A DNA stretch of 64,000 nt, taken from assembly GCA_944323335.1 (NCBI GenBank), contig CALUSB010000007.1, forward strand, positions 1 to 64,000. Reading direction: 5' to 3'. A model generated the notes under the pieces. It saw only the letters and a program-made list of their open reading frames with translations. It was not told the origin of the DNA and did no database searches. Below are positions 34,359 through 42,368 of the stretch, piece by piece. The position numbers and the translations under genes were made by a program. The stretch is from Candidatus Gastranaerophilales bacterium (GTDB lineage Bacteria > Cyanobacteriota > Vampirovibrionia > Gastranaerophilales > Gastranaerophilaceae). Position 1 is the first letter of the stretch. Every line of letters begins with the position of its first letter.

Positions 34359-34742
34359 CTACCTTTCATTTTCGCTACATTCTCGGCATACGCCGCTAAA
34401 AACTATATCGTGACTTTCGATTTTAAACCCTGTGGATTTTTCTGTCTTATTGATAATTTCAGGAGCAACCTCACAAGGTATGTCATATATTTTACCGCAT
34501 TTTTTGCATATAAAATGATAATGCTCAAAAGTATTGTGGTCAAAATGCGCTCTATCCTCAAGCCCCTGTATTTTTTTAATTCTGCCGCTATGCGCCATTT
34601 TATTCAGGTTTCTGTATACCGTAGCCAAGGATATATTGCTGTTTGCCTCTTTTAAGATGTCATAAATATACTCAGCGGACGGGTGTACAATATTATTAGC
34701 TAAAGCTTCATATATTTGTTCTCTTTGTCTTGAGTAATTCAT
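34359..34742 (-). CDS. perR: PerR-like Fur-family regulator
   Basis: 127 residues. An N-terminal winged helix (NYSRQREQIYEALANN, ISLATVYRNLNKM) precedes a metal-binding dimerisation part (FDHNTFEHYHFICKKCGKIY, GVCREC), with two CxxC zinc pairs. It fits the PerR/Fur family; the neighbouring rubrerythrin and a TGATAACAATTATCA box at the promoter point to peroxide-responsive control. PerR rather than Fur or Zur is inferred mostly from context. Confidence 0.88.
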   Translation of the reverse strand: MNYSRQREQIYEALANNIVHPSAEYIYDILKEANSNISLATVYRNLNKMAHSGRIKKIQGLEDRAHFDHNTFEHYHFICKKCGKIYDIPCEVAPEIINKTEKSTGFKIESHDIVFSGVCRECSENER

Positions 34743-34771
34743 GCCAGTCTTTCTTGCGTTTCAACAAAATA

Positions 34772-34786
34772 TGATAACAATTATCA
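34772..34786. promoter_or_regulatory. Fur/Per-type operator
   Basis: TGATAACAATTATCA is a palindrome (TGATAA, 3 bases, TTATCA) close to the Per box TTATAATNATTATAA. It lies directly downstream of a minus-strand extended -10 (TGATATAAA, 34788-34796) with TTGACA at 34809-34814. It would autoregulate perR and rubrerythrin. Confidence 0.7.
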
Positions 34787-34900
34787 GTTTATATCATTTT
34801 TATTATTTTGTCAAGCATTTGAAAACATACACAATTTGTTGCATTGAAAAAGCCTGAAAAAATGTTATTATTAATAATGTAGCAGATTTGAGGTGTTAAA

Positions 34901-35476
34901 TTGCTGGAAGATATCAAGCACTACATCGAACATTCAATCGATGTAAAAACTGCAATCTTGAATAATGACAGATTGCTTATGAAAATTTATCAGGCAAGTC
35001 AGATTGTAATATCTTCACTCAGAAGAAAAGGTAAAATCCTGATAGCAGGCAACGGCGGCTCAGCGGCTGACGCTATGCATATGGCAACAGAGTTTTGTGC
35101 AAAATTCTACAGTGCAAGAAAAGCCCTTCCCGCCATAGCTCTTGGCGCAGATACTTGCGTTTTAACGGCTGTTGCAAATGATTTTAACTATGAGCATGTT
35201 TTCTCAAGACAAATTGAGGCGCTTGGTAATGAGCAGGATGTGTTTATTGCAATATCTACAAGCGGTAATTCAAGAAATATCTTAAGCGCTATTGACACCG
35301 CCAAACAAAAACGCATGCAGGTAATTTTCCTGACAAGTGAAATGCTCGGTACCGCTTATCTGCAAAAAGCGGATATACCGATATGTGTCCCCTCAAATGA
35401 TACACCCTTAATTCAAGAGGCCCATGAGATGATAGAACACCTTATATGCCTTGAAGTAGAAAAAGAATACAGATAA
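34901..35476 (+). CDS. gmhA: Phosphoheptose isomerase (SIS domain)
   Basis: 191 residues, one SIS domain. AGNGGSAADAMHMATEFCAK is the GmhA phosphosugar-binding block; ISTSGNSRNILSA is the second SIS loop. GmhA isomerises sedoheptulose-7-phosphate to D-glycero-D-manno-heptose-7-phosphate for LPS core or S-layer sugar. The start is TTG 34901 after TGAGGTG. It ends before a hairpin terminator shared with pgi. No other heptose genes are adjacent. Confidence 0.9.
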   Translation: MLEDIKHYIEHSIDVKTAILNNDRLLMKIYQASQIVISSLRRKGKILIAGNGGSAADAMHMATEFCAKFYSARKALPAIALGADTCVLTAVANDFNYEHVFSRQIEALGNEQDVFIAISTSGNSRNILSAIDTAKQKRMQVIFLTSEMLGTAYLQKADIPICVPSNDTPLIQEAHEMIEHLICLEVEKEYR

Positions 35477-35480
35477 TATA

Positions 35481-35505
35481 AAACCCGAGATTTCTCTCGG
35501 GTTTT
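35481..35505. terminator. Bidirectional terminator
   Basis: AACCCGAGA and TCTCGGGTT form a 9-bp stem with a 3-base loop, followed by TTTTAG on plus and TTTTAT on minus. It sits between the convergent gmhA and pgi genes. Confidence 0.85.
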
Positions 35506-35509
35506 AGAG

Positions 35510-36745
35510 TTATTTTGCCATTGCGGCTTTTACTTCTTTTTTGTATTTTTCAACATTTGGTTGAAGCACCTCAGCCATAGCTTCATCAGAAGGTGTAACA
35601 TTATCTTCCATACGTCTTAAAATATTACCCGTGTATAGAGTTTCAAAGTGTTTAAGTTCGATAAATCTTCCAAGAGTTTTGAAAGACAAGTCATTTAGGA
35701 CAATTTGAGATACAGGGTGTTGAGAAGAATAAGCTTTAACAACACCTTCAATAACTGCGCTAAAGACTTTATCTTCAGGTTTAACATATACAAAAGTAAA
35801 GAATGAATCTTTGTTGTTTTCATCCAAATCAGCCTCAGCGTTGTAGTGAAGATACCCGGGGCCTACGTTTGTATCTGTTGAAATTCTTGCTTTTAAAGAT
35901 TCATTTTTAAGTTGTTTTTCCCATAATGTTGTGCCCATAAAAGCATCACCAAAGTACTCGACAAAGTGTTTTGTTTTGCCGTTTTGTCTTGCTTCAACAT
36001 TGAAAATAGCAAGTCTTAGAGCGTCATTTTCTTCTATATTTTTGCACATAAATTCTTTTTGAGCTTCAAGAGAAGAATTTAGCATATCTATTACATCTTG
36101 TTTTTGAACACCTAAAAATGCAAGGGTGAAAATTGTTGCATCATCAAATACAGAAAATCTTCCGCCGACATCATCATGAACATAACCGCTCATTGAAAGC
36201 TCTTTTTTATCAACAAGGCGTCTTAGAGCGCTTTTTTCGCTTGAAGCGTCAGTCATTGCAATAAATCTTTCAGATACGTCTTCTTTTTTAAGGTAATCTT
36301 GCATTAACTTTTTAGCACTTTCATATGCTACTGTTGTTTCTAAAGTTCCGCCTGATTTAGAAACTACAAGGAACTGAGTTTTATCTAAATCTAAAGTTTT
36401 TGAAAAACGCTCAAAGCTTAGAGGGTCAACTGATGAATAAAAATGAGCGTGCGCGTCAATTCCAAGCATTTTAACCAAAGATTCGGTTGTATGACGAGAA
36501 CCGCCTATACCTAAAACTGCAATGTCTGTGTACTTGTCAGCTCGGGCTTTTTTTGCCATATCAAAAAGAGTGTCTATATTTTTGATTTGATTTTCGGGCA
36601 AAAATCCAATCCAATTTAGGAATTGTCCTTTTTTACCTGCACGAGATTTAATGTCGCACACTGCATCTGCTGCAAGAGCCGAGTATTTTGAAAATCCCGT
36701 GTCATTGAGCTTAACTGTCGTGTTTTTGAAAGTTGTTTCTGACAT
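35510..36745 (-). CDS. pgi: Glucose-6-phosphate isomerase
   Basis: 411 residues, a compact bacterial Pgi. VLGIGGSRHTTESLVKML and VVSKSGGTLET are the two phosphosugar loops; DVGGRFSVFD carries the conserved Gly-Arg-Phe/Tyr-Ser block, and LLVE-type QLKNESLK and LYTGNIL follow. It interconverts glucose-6-P and fructose-6-P. GGAAGGAATAAATT precedes the start. Some Pgi of this size group with archaeal-like or Firmicute forms; no other glycolytic gene is adjacent. Confidence 0.93.
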   Translation of the reverse strand: MSETTFKNTTVKLNDTGFSKYSALAADAVCDIKSRAGKKGQFLNWIGFLPENQIKNIDTLFDMAKKARADKYTDIAVLGIGGSRHTTESLVKMLGIDAHAHFYSSVDPLSFERFSKTLDLDKTQFLVVSKSGGTLETTVAYESAKKLMQDYLKKEDVSERFIAMTDASSEKSALRRLVDKKELSMSGYVHDDVGGRFSVFDDATIFTLAFLGVQKQDVIDMLNSSLEAQKEFMCKNIEENDALRLAIFNVEARQNGKTKHFVEYFGDAFMGTTLWEKQLKNESLKARISTDTNVGPGYLHYNAEADLDENNKDSFFTFVYVKPEDKVFSAVIEGVVKAYSSQHPVSQIVLNDLSFKTLGRFIELKHFETLYTGNILRRMEDNVTPSDEAMAEVLQPNVEKYKKEVKAAMAK

Positions 36746-36827
36746 AATTTATTCCTTCCGTAATTTTATTTACAATAATTATACTCTAAGCATGGCAATT
36801 TTTTAAAAGTTTTGTTTTAGAAAAAAT

Positions 36828-37583
36828 ATGAATTTGAATGTTTCCTCACTATCATATCTGTCAAAAATATCTTTTTGCGCCAATGACAGAGAAGTAAAAG
36901 ACAAAGACAACAGAGTTGTACACAGAAACACAACTTGGTTTTTCAGAAATGACTTAGTCTGGGACGAACTTGCAAAATACCTTGATGAAAACTTTAGCGA
37001 CTCAAGAAAAGTAAATGTCTACTCAATCGGCTGCTCGGACGGTTCGGAACCTTATTCCATGGCAGCAGCCATTAAAATAAACTCGAAAAATCCCGACAAA
37101 TTCTTACCAATCAGTGCGTCTGACTATGACGAAGAGATGATGAAAGTAATTAAAAAAGGAATTTATCCCATAACCTCGGGCGAGAGAAGCTCTATGGTAA
37201 AAAATACAAAAGGCAGGTGGGATGAATATTTTGAAAACGACGGGCCGAATTTTATAAAACCTAAAATTACACTTAAAAAAGAGGTAAATTTTAGTTTAAA
37301 CGACGCAATAAGTACTGTTAATGAGGTAAAATACGGGGATAACGTATTTATGTGCAGAAATTTTTGGCCATATCTGGAGGCCAAAGACAGAATTGAACTT
37401 GCGGGTAAATTAAGAGAAAAAATGAATAAAAATTCTCTTCTTATAATCGGCGCTTTTGACCGTCAAGCAATTATGCTTGAGAGAATGCTTATGGCCTGCG
37501 GTTTTATAAATATAGAGTACGCGCCTGAATATAGTTCAAATGACAGACACTACTACAGTGTATGGAAAAAAGATGAATTTTAA
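36828..37583 (+). CDS. CheR-like SAM-dependent methyltransferase
   Basis: 251 residues. The C-terminal CheR catalytic domain is recognisable: TTWFFRND, VYSIGCSDGSEPYSMAAAI (SAM site), SDYDEEMMKVIKKGIYPI and VFMCRNFWPYL. The N-terminal helical CheR domain is missing; instead there is a 20-residue leader ending KISFCAND. CheR enzymes methylate glutamates of chemoreceptors, but no chemotaxis gene is near, so the target is open. It overlaps the convergent antiporter gene by 4 bases. Confidence 0.82.
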   Translation: MNLNVSSLSYLSKISFCANDREVKDKDNRVVHRNTTWFFRNDLVWDELAKYLDENFSDSRKVNVYSIGCSDGSEPYSMAAAIKINSKNPDKFLPISASDYDEEMMKVIKKGIYPITSGERSSMVKNTKGRWDEYFENDGPNFIKPKITLKKEVNFSLNDAISTVNEVKYGDNVFMCRNFWPYLEAKDRIELAGKLREKMNKNSLLIIGAFDRQAIMLERMLMACGFINIEYAPEYSSNDRHYYSVWKKDEF

Positions 37584-38887
37584 AAAATATACACAGCTAT
37601 TATCGCAGCCAAAATAAGAGCAATATTAAAGTGCAAAAATGTAGGTATGCAAGTGTCTTTTATGTGATTGTGCTGATTATCGGCATTTAACCCCGCACTT
37701 GGCCCTAAAGTGGTATCAGAAGCGGGAGAACCCGCATCACCAAGTGCAGCGGACGCTGCAAGGACAATCACCGAAGCAGGCACACTAAGTCCTAACTTTG
37801 AGCACAGAGGAATAAATAAAACCGCTAAAATAGGTATTGTACCAAAAGATGTCCCTATGCCCATGGTAATTAACAAACCCACTAAAAGCATTAAAGTAAC
37901 AGATATGAGTTTTGAACTTTGCATGTAAGGTAAAATCATATTCAAAAGTGCCTCAACCCCGCCTGTTTCTTTAAGAACAAGGGCAAAACCCGCTGCTATT
38001 AACATAACAAAAGCAACATAGCCCATAAGCCCTATGCCTTCGTTTATTAACTTATCCATATGTCTTCTTCTGACTGCCTTTGCACCAAATATTATCCCCA
38101 AGCCCACAAGCGCACCTAAAGGTAAAGACCCGCTTATAAGTTGAACCGCAAGAGTTGCAAACGCTCCAAGCAAAGTAACATAGTGCTTGCGGCGAAGTCG
38201 AAGGGATTTTTTTGAGACATTACACTCATCTAAAATCGGGTCAATGTCTTTGTATTCTCTTGGTTTTCTATATGTTATAAATATAGCAATTAAAAGCCCT
38301 ATAAACATAGCTAAACCTAAAAACCAAGTGCTTTTATAAACATCCGTTTTTAAAACCTGCATGCCTGATTGTGTCATATTATCTGCAATTAAGCCTTGAA
38401 AAATAAGCCCAAAACCCGCAGGCAGAGCAATGTATGGAGCTTTTAAGCCAAAAGCAAGAGTACTTGCCACCGCTCTTCTATCAAGCTTTAATTTATTCAT
38501 AACACCTAAAAGAGGCGGTATTAAAATAGGGATAAAAGCAATGTGCACAGGGATTAAGTTCTGCGACATAACGGCAATTACACCTATTATAAAAAGCAGA
38601 AGATATTTATTGTTCCCTATAAAAAGGGCTATTCTTCGAGCTAAAATTTGCGCTAAACCGGTGTGTGTCATAGCAGCAGCAAAAGCGCCCAAGAGAATGT
38701 AACTTAGCGCGGTTTCAGAATTTGCACCCATGCCTTGTATAAAAGTATTCATTATTTTATCAATACTCATATGAGCACAAAGTCCGGCTGAAATTGCAGC
38801 AATAATAAGTGATAGCAGAACATTTACGCGCAAAAGGCAAAGCGCGCAAAGTAAAATAACCGAAACTATAACGGGATTTAATTCCAT
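37580..38887 (-). CDS. Na+/H+ antiporter family (YuiF-like) transporter
   Basis: 435 residues with about eleven membrane segments. GSYGxxLG-type GTSFGTIPILAVLFIPL and AASAALGDAGSPASDTTLGP, typical of PF03553/PF13726 antiporter-like proteins, are visible. Members exchange Na+ for H+ or carry amino acids such as histidine (YuiF). The substrate cannot be read from sequence. It ends tail to tail with the CheR-like gene and is divergent from pgk. Confidence 0.85.
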   Translation of the reverse strand: MELNPVIVSVILLCALCLLRVNVLLSLIIAAISAGLCAHMSIDKIMNTFIQGMGANSETALSYILLGAFAAAMTHTGLAQILARRIALFIGNNKYLLLFIIGVIAVMSQNLIPVHIAFIPILIPPLLGVMNKLKLDRRAVASTLAFGLKAPYIALPAGFGLIFQGLIADNMTQSGMQVLKTDVYKSTWFLGLAMFIGLLIAIFITYRKPREYKDIDPILDECNVSKKSLRLRRKHYVTLLGAFATLAVQLISGSLPLGALVGLGIIFGAKAVRRRHMDKLINEGIGLMGYVAFVMLIAAGFALVLKETGGVEALLNMILPYMQSSKLISVTLMLLVGLLITMGIGTSFGTIPILAVLFIPLCSKLGLSVPASVIVLAASAALGDAGSPASDTTLGPSAGLNADNQHNHIKDTCIPTFLHFNIALILAAIIAVYIF

Positions 38888-38974
38888 AACTTTTGAATTT
38901 TAACACAAAATCTTGTAAATATGGTTTTTTTGACATAAAATATAGCCGTTAGAAAGATTATAGGGGACAAATTT

Positions 38975-40174
38975 ATGAAAAAATCAATTAAAGATTTAGA
39001 AAATGTCCAAGGTAAACGCGCTCTTGTCAGAGTTGATGTTAATGTTCCTCTGGATGAAAACAAAAATGTAACTGATGACACAAGAATTAAAGCGATTTTA
39101 CCTACAGTTAAAATGCTTAAAGACAAAGGGGCTAAAATCATTCTTATGGCTCACTTAGGCCGTCCGAAAGGCGAATGGAAAGAAGAATTTTCTCTTGCTC
39201 CCGTTGCAAAATATATGTCAAAAGTTCTTGGCGAAGATGTTTTATTTGTATCTAAACCCGTTGGCAAAGGCGCAGATGAAGAACTTAAAGACTTAAAAGA
39301 CGGTCAGGTTGCGCTTTTAGAAAACATTCGTTTCTACAAAGAAGAAGAGGCAAAAGACGACGATATGACTTTTGCAAAAGAACTTGCAAAATTAGGTGAT
39401 TTCTATGTAAATGACGCATTTGGCGCAGCTCACAGAAAACACACTTCAACAGCTAAGCTTGCTCATGTTCTAAAACCCGCTGTTGCAGGTCTTTTAATGG
39501 AAAAAGAACTAAACGCTCTTGGCGGACTTTTAAACAACCCTCAAAGACCGTTTACGGCAGTTGTCGGCGGTGCAAAAATTTCATCTAAAATCGGCGTTTT
39601 AGAAAACCTTTTGGATAAAGTTGACAACTTAATCGTTGGCGGCGGTATGGCTTATACTTTTGTAAAAGCTAACGGCGGCAAAATCGGTAACTCTATCCAT
39701 GAAGATGACCAGATGGAAGTTGCAAAAGCAATTGAGAAAAAAGCAAAAGACAAAGGCGTTAACCTTATTATGGCAACAGATGTACTTGTTACCGATGATT
39801 TTTCAGGCAACGGCACAAATAAAGTTGTTCCCGTAAATGAAATTCCTGACGGTTTTGAAGGGGTTGATGCCGGCCCTAACACTCAAAAGGCTTTTGAAGA
39901 TGTTATTAAAAAATCAAAAACAATCCTTATGAACGGCCCTGTAGGCGCATTTGAAAATCCTCAATTCGCGCAAGGTACAAAAGCTGTTCTAAAAGCTATT
40001 GTTGAAGCAACAAAAGCAGGTGCGGTATCTGTTGTAGGCGGCGGTGACTCAGTTAGCGCAGCTAAAAAATTCTGCAACGGCGATGATTTCACTCACATCT
40101 CAACAGGCGGCGGAGCATCTTTAGAATTTATCGAAGGAAAAGTCCTCCCCGGTGTTGATGCACTGGACGACTAA
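38975..40174 (+). CDS. pgk: Phosphoglycerate kinase
   Basis: 399 residues. RVDVNVPLDENKNVTDDTRI is the pgk signature near the N-terminus, followed by AHLGRPKG, LLENIRFYKEE, VNDAFGAAHRKH and the nucleotide loop VVGGGDSVSAAKKF. It transfers phosphate from 1,3-bisphosphoglycerate to ADP. GGGG...AA precedes ATG 38975. It is a single-gene unit ending at a strong terminator. Confidence 0.97.
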   Translation: MKKSIKDLENVQGKRALVRVDVNVPLDENKNVTDDTRIKAILPTVKMLKDKGAKIILMAHLGRPKGEWKEEFSLAPVAKYMSKVLGEDVLFVSKPVGKGADEELKDLKDGQVALLENIRFYKEEEAKDDDMTFAKELAKLGDFYVNDAFGAAHRKHTSTAKLAHVLKPAVAGLLMEKELNALGGLLNNPQRPFTAVVGGAKISSKIGVLENLLDKVDNLIVGGGMAYTFVKANGGKIGNSIHEDDQMEVAKAIEKKAKDKGVNLIMATDVLVTDDFSGNGTNKVVPVNEIPDGFEGVDAGPNTQKAFEDVIKKSKTILMNGPVGAFENPQFAQGTKAVLKAIVEATKAGAVSVVGGGDSVSAAKKFCNGDDFTHISTGGGASLEFIEGKVLPGVDALDD

Positions 40175-40196
40175 AATCTTTTTTAAATAAAAAAAG

Positions 40197-40224
40197 TCCC
40201 GCAAGTTCTTTGCGGGATTTTTTT
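40197..40224 (+). terminator. Rho-independent terminator of pgk
   Basis: TCCCGCAA and TTGCGGGA form an 8-bp stem with a short loop, followed by TTTTTTTA. Confidence 0.9.
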
Positions 40225-40282
40225 AGGTTGTTGTTAATTGCTTTGTTTATTATGCTTGAATGAGGAAGTTTAAAATTTTGTT

Positions 40283-41020
40283 TTAACTGAAAATAAGTTT
40301 GCCGATTGAAGCTACACCACCTACTATACCGCCTACAATAGCACCGGGAACAGCACCTATACCGCCAAAGAAAGCTCCTATTCCTGCGCCTGCTGCAGCA
40401 CCGACACCAACACCTGAAGTCAATGCACCTAGAGCTTTTGCGGCTTCCGTACCTTTTGATTGGTTAACACCTGTAACTTCTGAAATCATATCGTCTTTTG
40501 AATTTCCTTGAGCAAATATTGTTCCTAAAATCGGCACACCTGCTTTTAAACCTTGTACAAATGAGCTTGATGCATAAGTTTCAATATCATCAACCAAGTT
40601 TGTGCCCATTGTTTGAGCGTACATTCTTTGAGCAAGGGCTTTTATTTGACTTTCGTCATAACCTTGATATTGTGATGCAGCAGACATAGATGTTGTTAAT
40701 TTTTTGTATTCGGCTATAGCATCATCTGTTCTGCCTTGTTGCAGAAGAGTTGAGATGTTTGCACATAACTGTGACCAATCAAGAGATTGAACACTTTGCT
40801 TGTTGCCGTAAGATTGTTGCAAAGTAGATAAGTCATAGCTGTTTTGTAAATTTTCTCTTGCGTCATCTACGTCCATACCGTAATAGTAGCCATACATGCC
40901 ACTGTAATTGTTAAATAGGGGAACTGAATAATTTGTACCTAATCCGCCATAGCTGCCTGAAATGCCATTTAGAGCAGAATAATTTGTGTAATTAGTCAGT
41001 CCTGTGAAACCAACTGTCAT
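40283..41020 (-). CDS. Glycine-zipper protein, unknown
   Basis: 245 residues in three parts: a Tyr/Gly/Ser/Asn-rich N-terminus (GSYGGLGTNYSVPLFNNYSG), a helical middle of about 110 residues (LTTSMSAASQYQGYDES), and a C-terminal glycine zipper (GVGAAAGAGIGAFFGG, AVPGAIVGGIVGGVASIG). Glycine zippers pack in membranes and are found in outer-membrane lipoproteins, bacteriocins and pore formers. No standard signal peptide is visible. GGAAGGAAG precedes its ATG. Related proteins or processing partners are not adjacent. Function unknown. Confidence 0.72.
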   Translation of the reverse strand: MTVGFTGLTNYTNYSALNGISGSYGGLGTNYSVPLFNNYSGMYGYYYGMDVDDARENLQNSYDLSTLQQSYGNKQSVQSLDWSQLCANISTLLQQGRTDDAIAEYKKLTTSMSAASQYQGYDESQIKALAQRMYAQTMGTNLVDDIETYASSSFVQGLKAGVPILGTIFAQGNSKDDMISEVTGVNQSKGTEAAKALGALTSGVGVGAAAGAGIGAFFGGIGAVPGAIVGGIVGGVASIGKLIFS

Positions 41021-41252
41021 AGTAAACTTCCTTCCAATAAACTTAATTTAAACTAACCTACTCTTTAATAAAAAATTTTTATTTTAAAAAATTGCCCATG
41101 GAATATTTTCCTTGTTACATTTCTTAATAATACTCATACAAAACAGCTCAAATTGCTTATATTTACTGTAAAAAAGATGAGTTTTAGTTTATAATTGTCT
41201 TAAAGGGCAAAACCGTATAAAATATAAATATTATCGGGCTATAGGAGGCATT

Positions 41253-42359
41253 TTGAGTTCCGAATTTGATTTAAAAGATTTTTTACTAAAAGCACACAAA
41301 GCTCATGCTTCGGATATTCACTTTAGAGAAGGCAAAGCACCGTCACTAAGGGTTGACGGTAAAATCTTAAGAACAGCCATGCCGCCTTTAGATGAAGAAG
41401 ACTTCGAAAATATCCTGACAACTATAGCAAGAAAAGACATCCTTGAAAGCATAAGAATGTCGAATAACATTGACTTTACCTATGAAATTCATAACCTCTC
41501 GAGGTATCGTGTCAATTACTGTAAAGATTTAGGTATGCCTAAATTAACTCTGAGGGTTATTCCATACAACATCCCTACACTTGAAGAGCTCTCTTTGCCT
41601 CCGTATTTAGGCGAACTTACAAAATTCAACAACGGCATCATACTTGTTACAGGGCCTACAGGTTCCGGTAAATCTACCACGCTTGCGGCTATGATGGATT
41701 TAATAAACAAAGAACAGCAAAAACACATAATAAGCATAGAAGACCCTGTTGAGTTTTTATATACGGATAGAAAATCTCTAATAACACAAAGAGGCCTTGG
41801 AACAGATACGGAAACTTTTGCCTCGGGCATTAAATACGCACTAAGGCAAGACCCTGATGTTATACTTGTAGGTGAAATAAGAGACAGAGAAACTCTTGAA
41901 GCAGCAATTGAAGCCTCTGAAACAGGTCACCTTGTGCTATCTACAATGCACACAAACTCTTGTATTCAAACTATAAACAGAATTTTAGGCTTTTTTGAGG
42001 ATAAGTCATCTTCCCTTATAGTTCAAAGGGTTATAAACACCCTAAGAGCGACCGTTTCACAGAAACTCTTACCAAAAGTAGGCGGCGGGCTTGCAGCCGC
42101 AGTTGAAATTTTAAGCGTAACACCTGCAATTTCAGATTATCTTTTAAAAAACAATTTTGAAGATGTATATTTGCTTATGCAAAAAAGCAAATTCCCAAAC
42201 TTAACAACAATGAACACTTCAATCTACAATCTCCTAAAGCACGGCATAATAACACAGGAAACAGCCATCGAGTACAGTGATAAGAAAACCGAACTTGAAC
42301 AAATGATAAGAGGAATCTATCACGGTGCGAAAAATATGGCAGATGACGATATAATCTAA
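41253..42359 (+). CDS. pilT: Type IV pilus retraction ATPase PilT
   Basis: 368 residues. N-terminal PAS-like part (about 1-110) then an AAA-like ATPase with Walker A GPTGSGKSTTLAAM, Asp box IISIEDPVEF, Walker B LRQDPDVILVGEIRDRET and His box TGHLVLSTMHTNS. AIRNLIRE of classical PilT is less clear. The start is TTG 41253 after AGGAGG. PilT drives pilus retraction and twitching; pilin-like genes at 57562 and 63885 are possible partners, though no pilB/C/M-Q genes are in the window. Confidence 0.93.
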   Translation: MSSEFDLKDFLLKAHKAHASDIHFREGKAPSLRVDGKILRTAMPPLDEEDFENILTTIARKDILESIRMSNNIDFTYEIHNLSRYRVNYCKDLGMPKLTLRVIPYNIPTLEELSLPPYLGELTKFNNGIILVTGPTGSGKSTTLAAMMDLINKEQQKHIISIEDPVEFLYTDRKSLITQRGLGTDTETFASGIKYALRQDPDVILVGEIRDRETLEAAIEASETGHLVLSTMHTNSCIQTINRILGFFEDKSSSLIVQRVINTLRATVSQKLLPKVGGGLAAAVEILSVTPAISDYLLKNNFEDVYLLMQKSKFPNLTTMNTSIYNLLKHGIITQETAIEYSDKKTELEQMIRGIYHGAKNMADDDII

Positions 42360-42368
42360 GGAGTAAAA

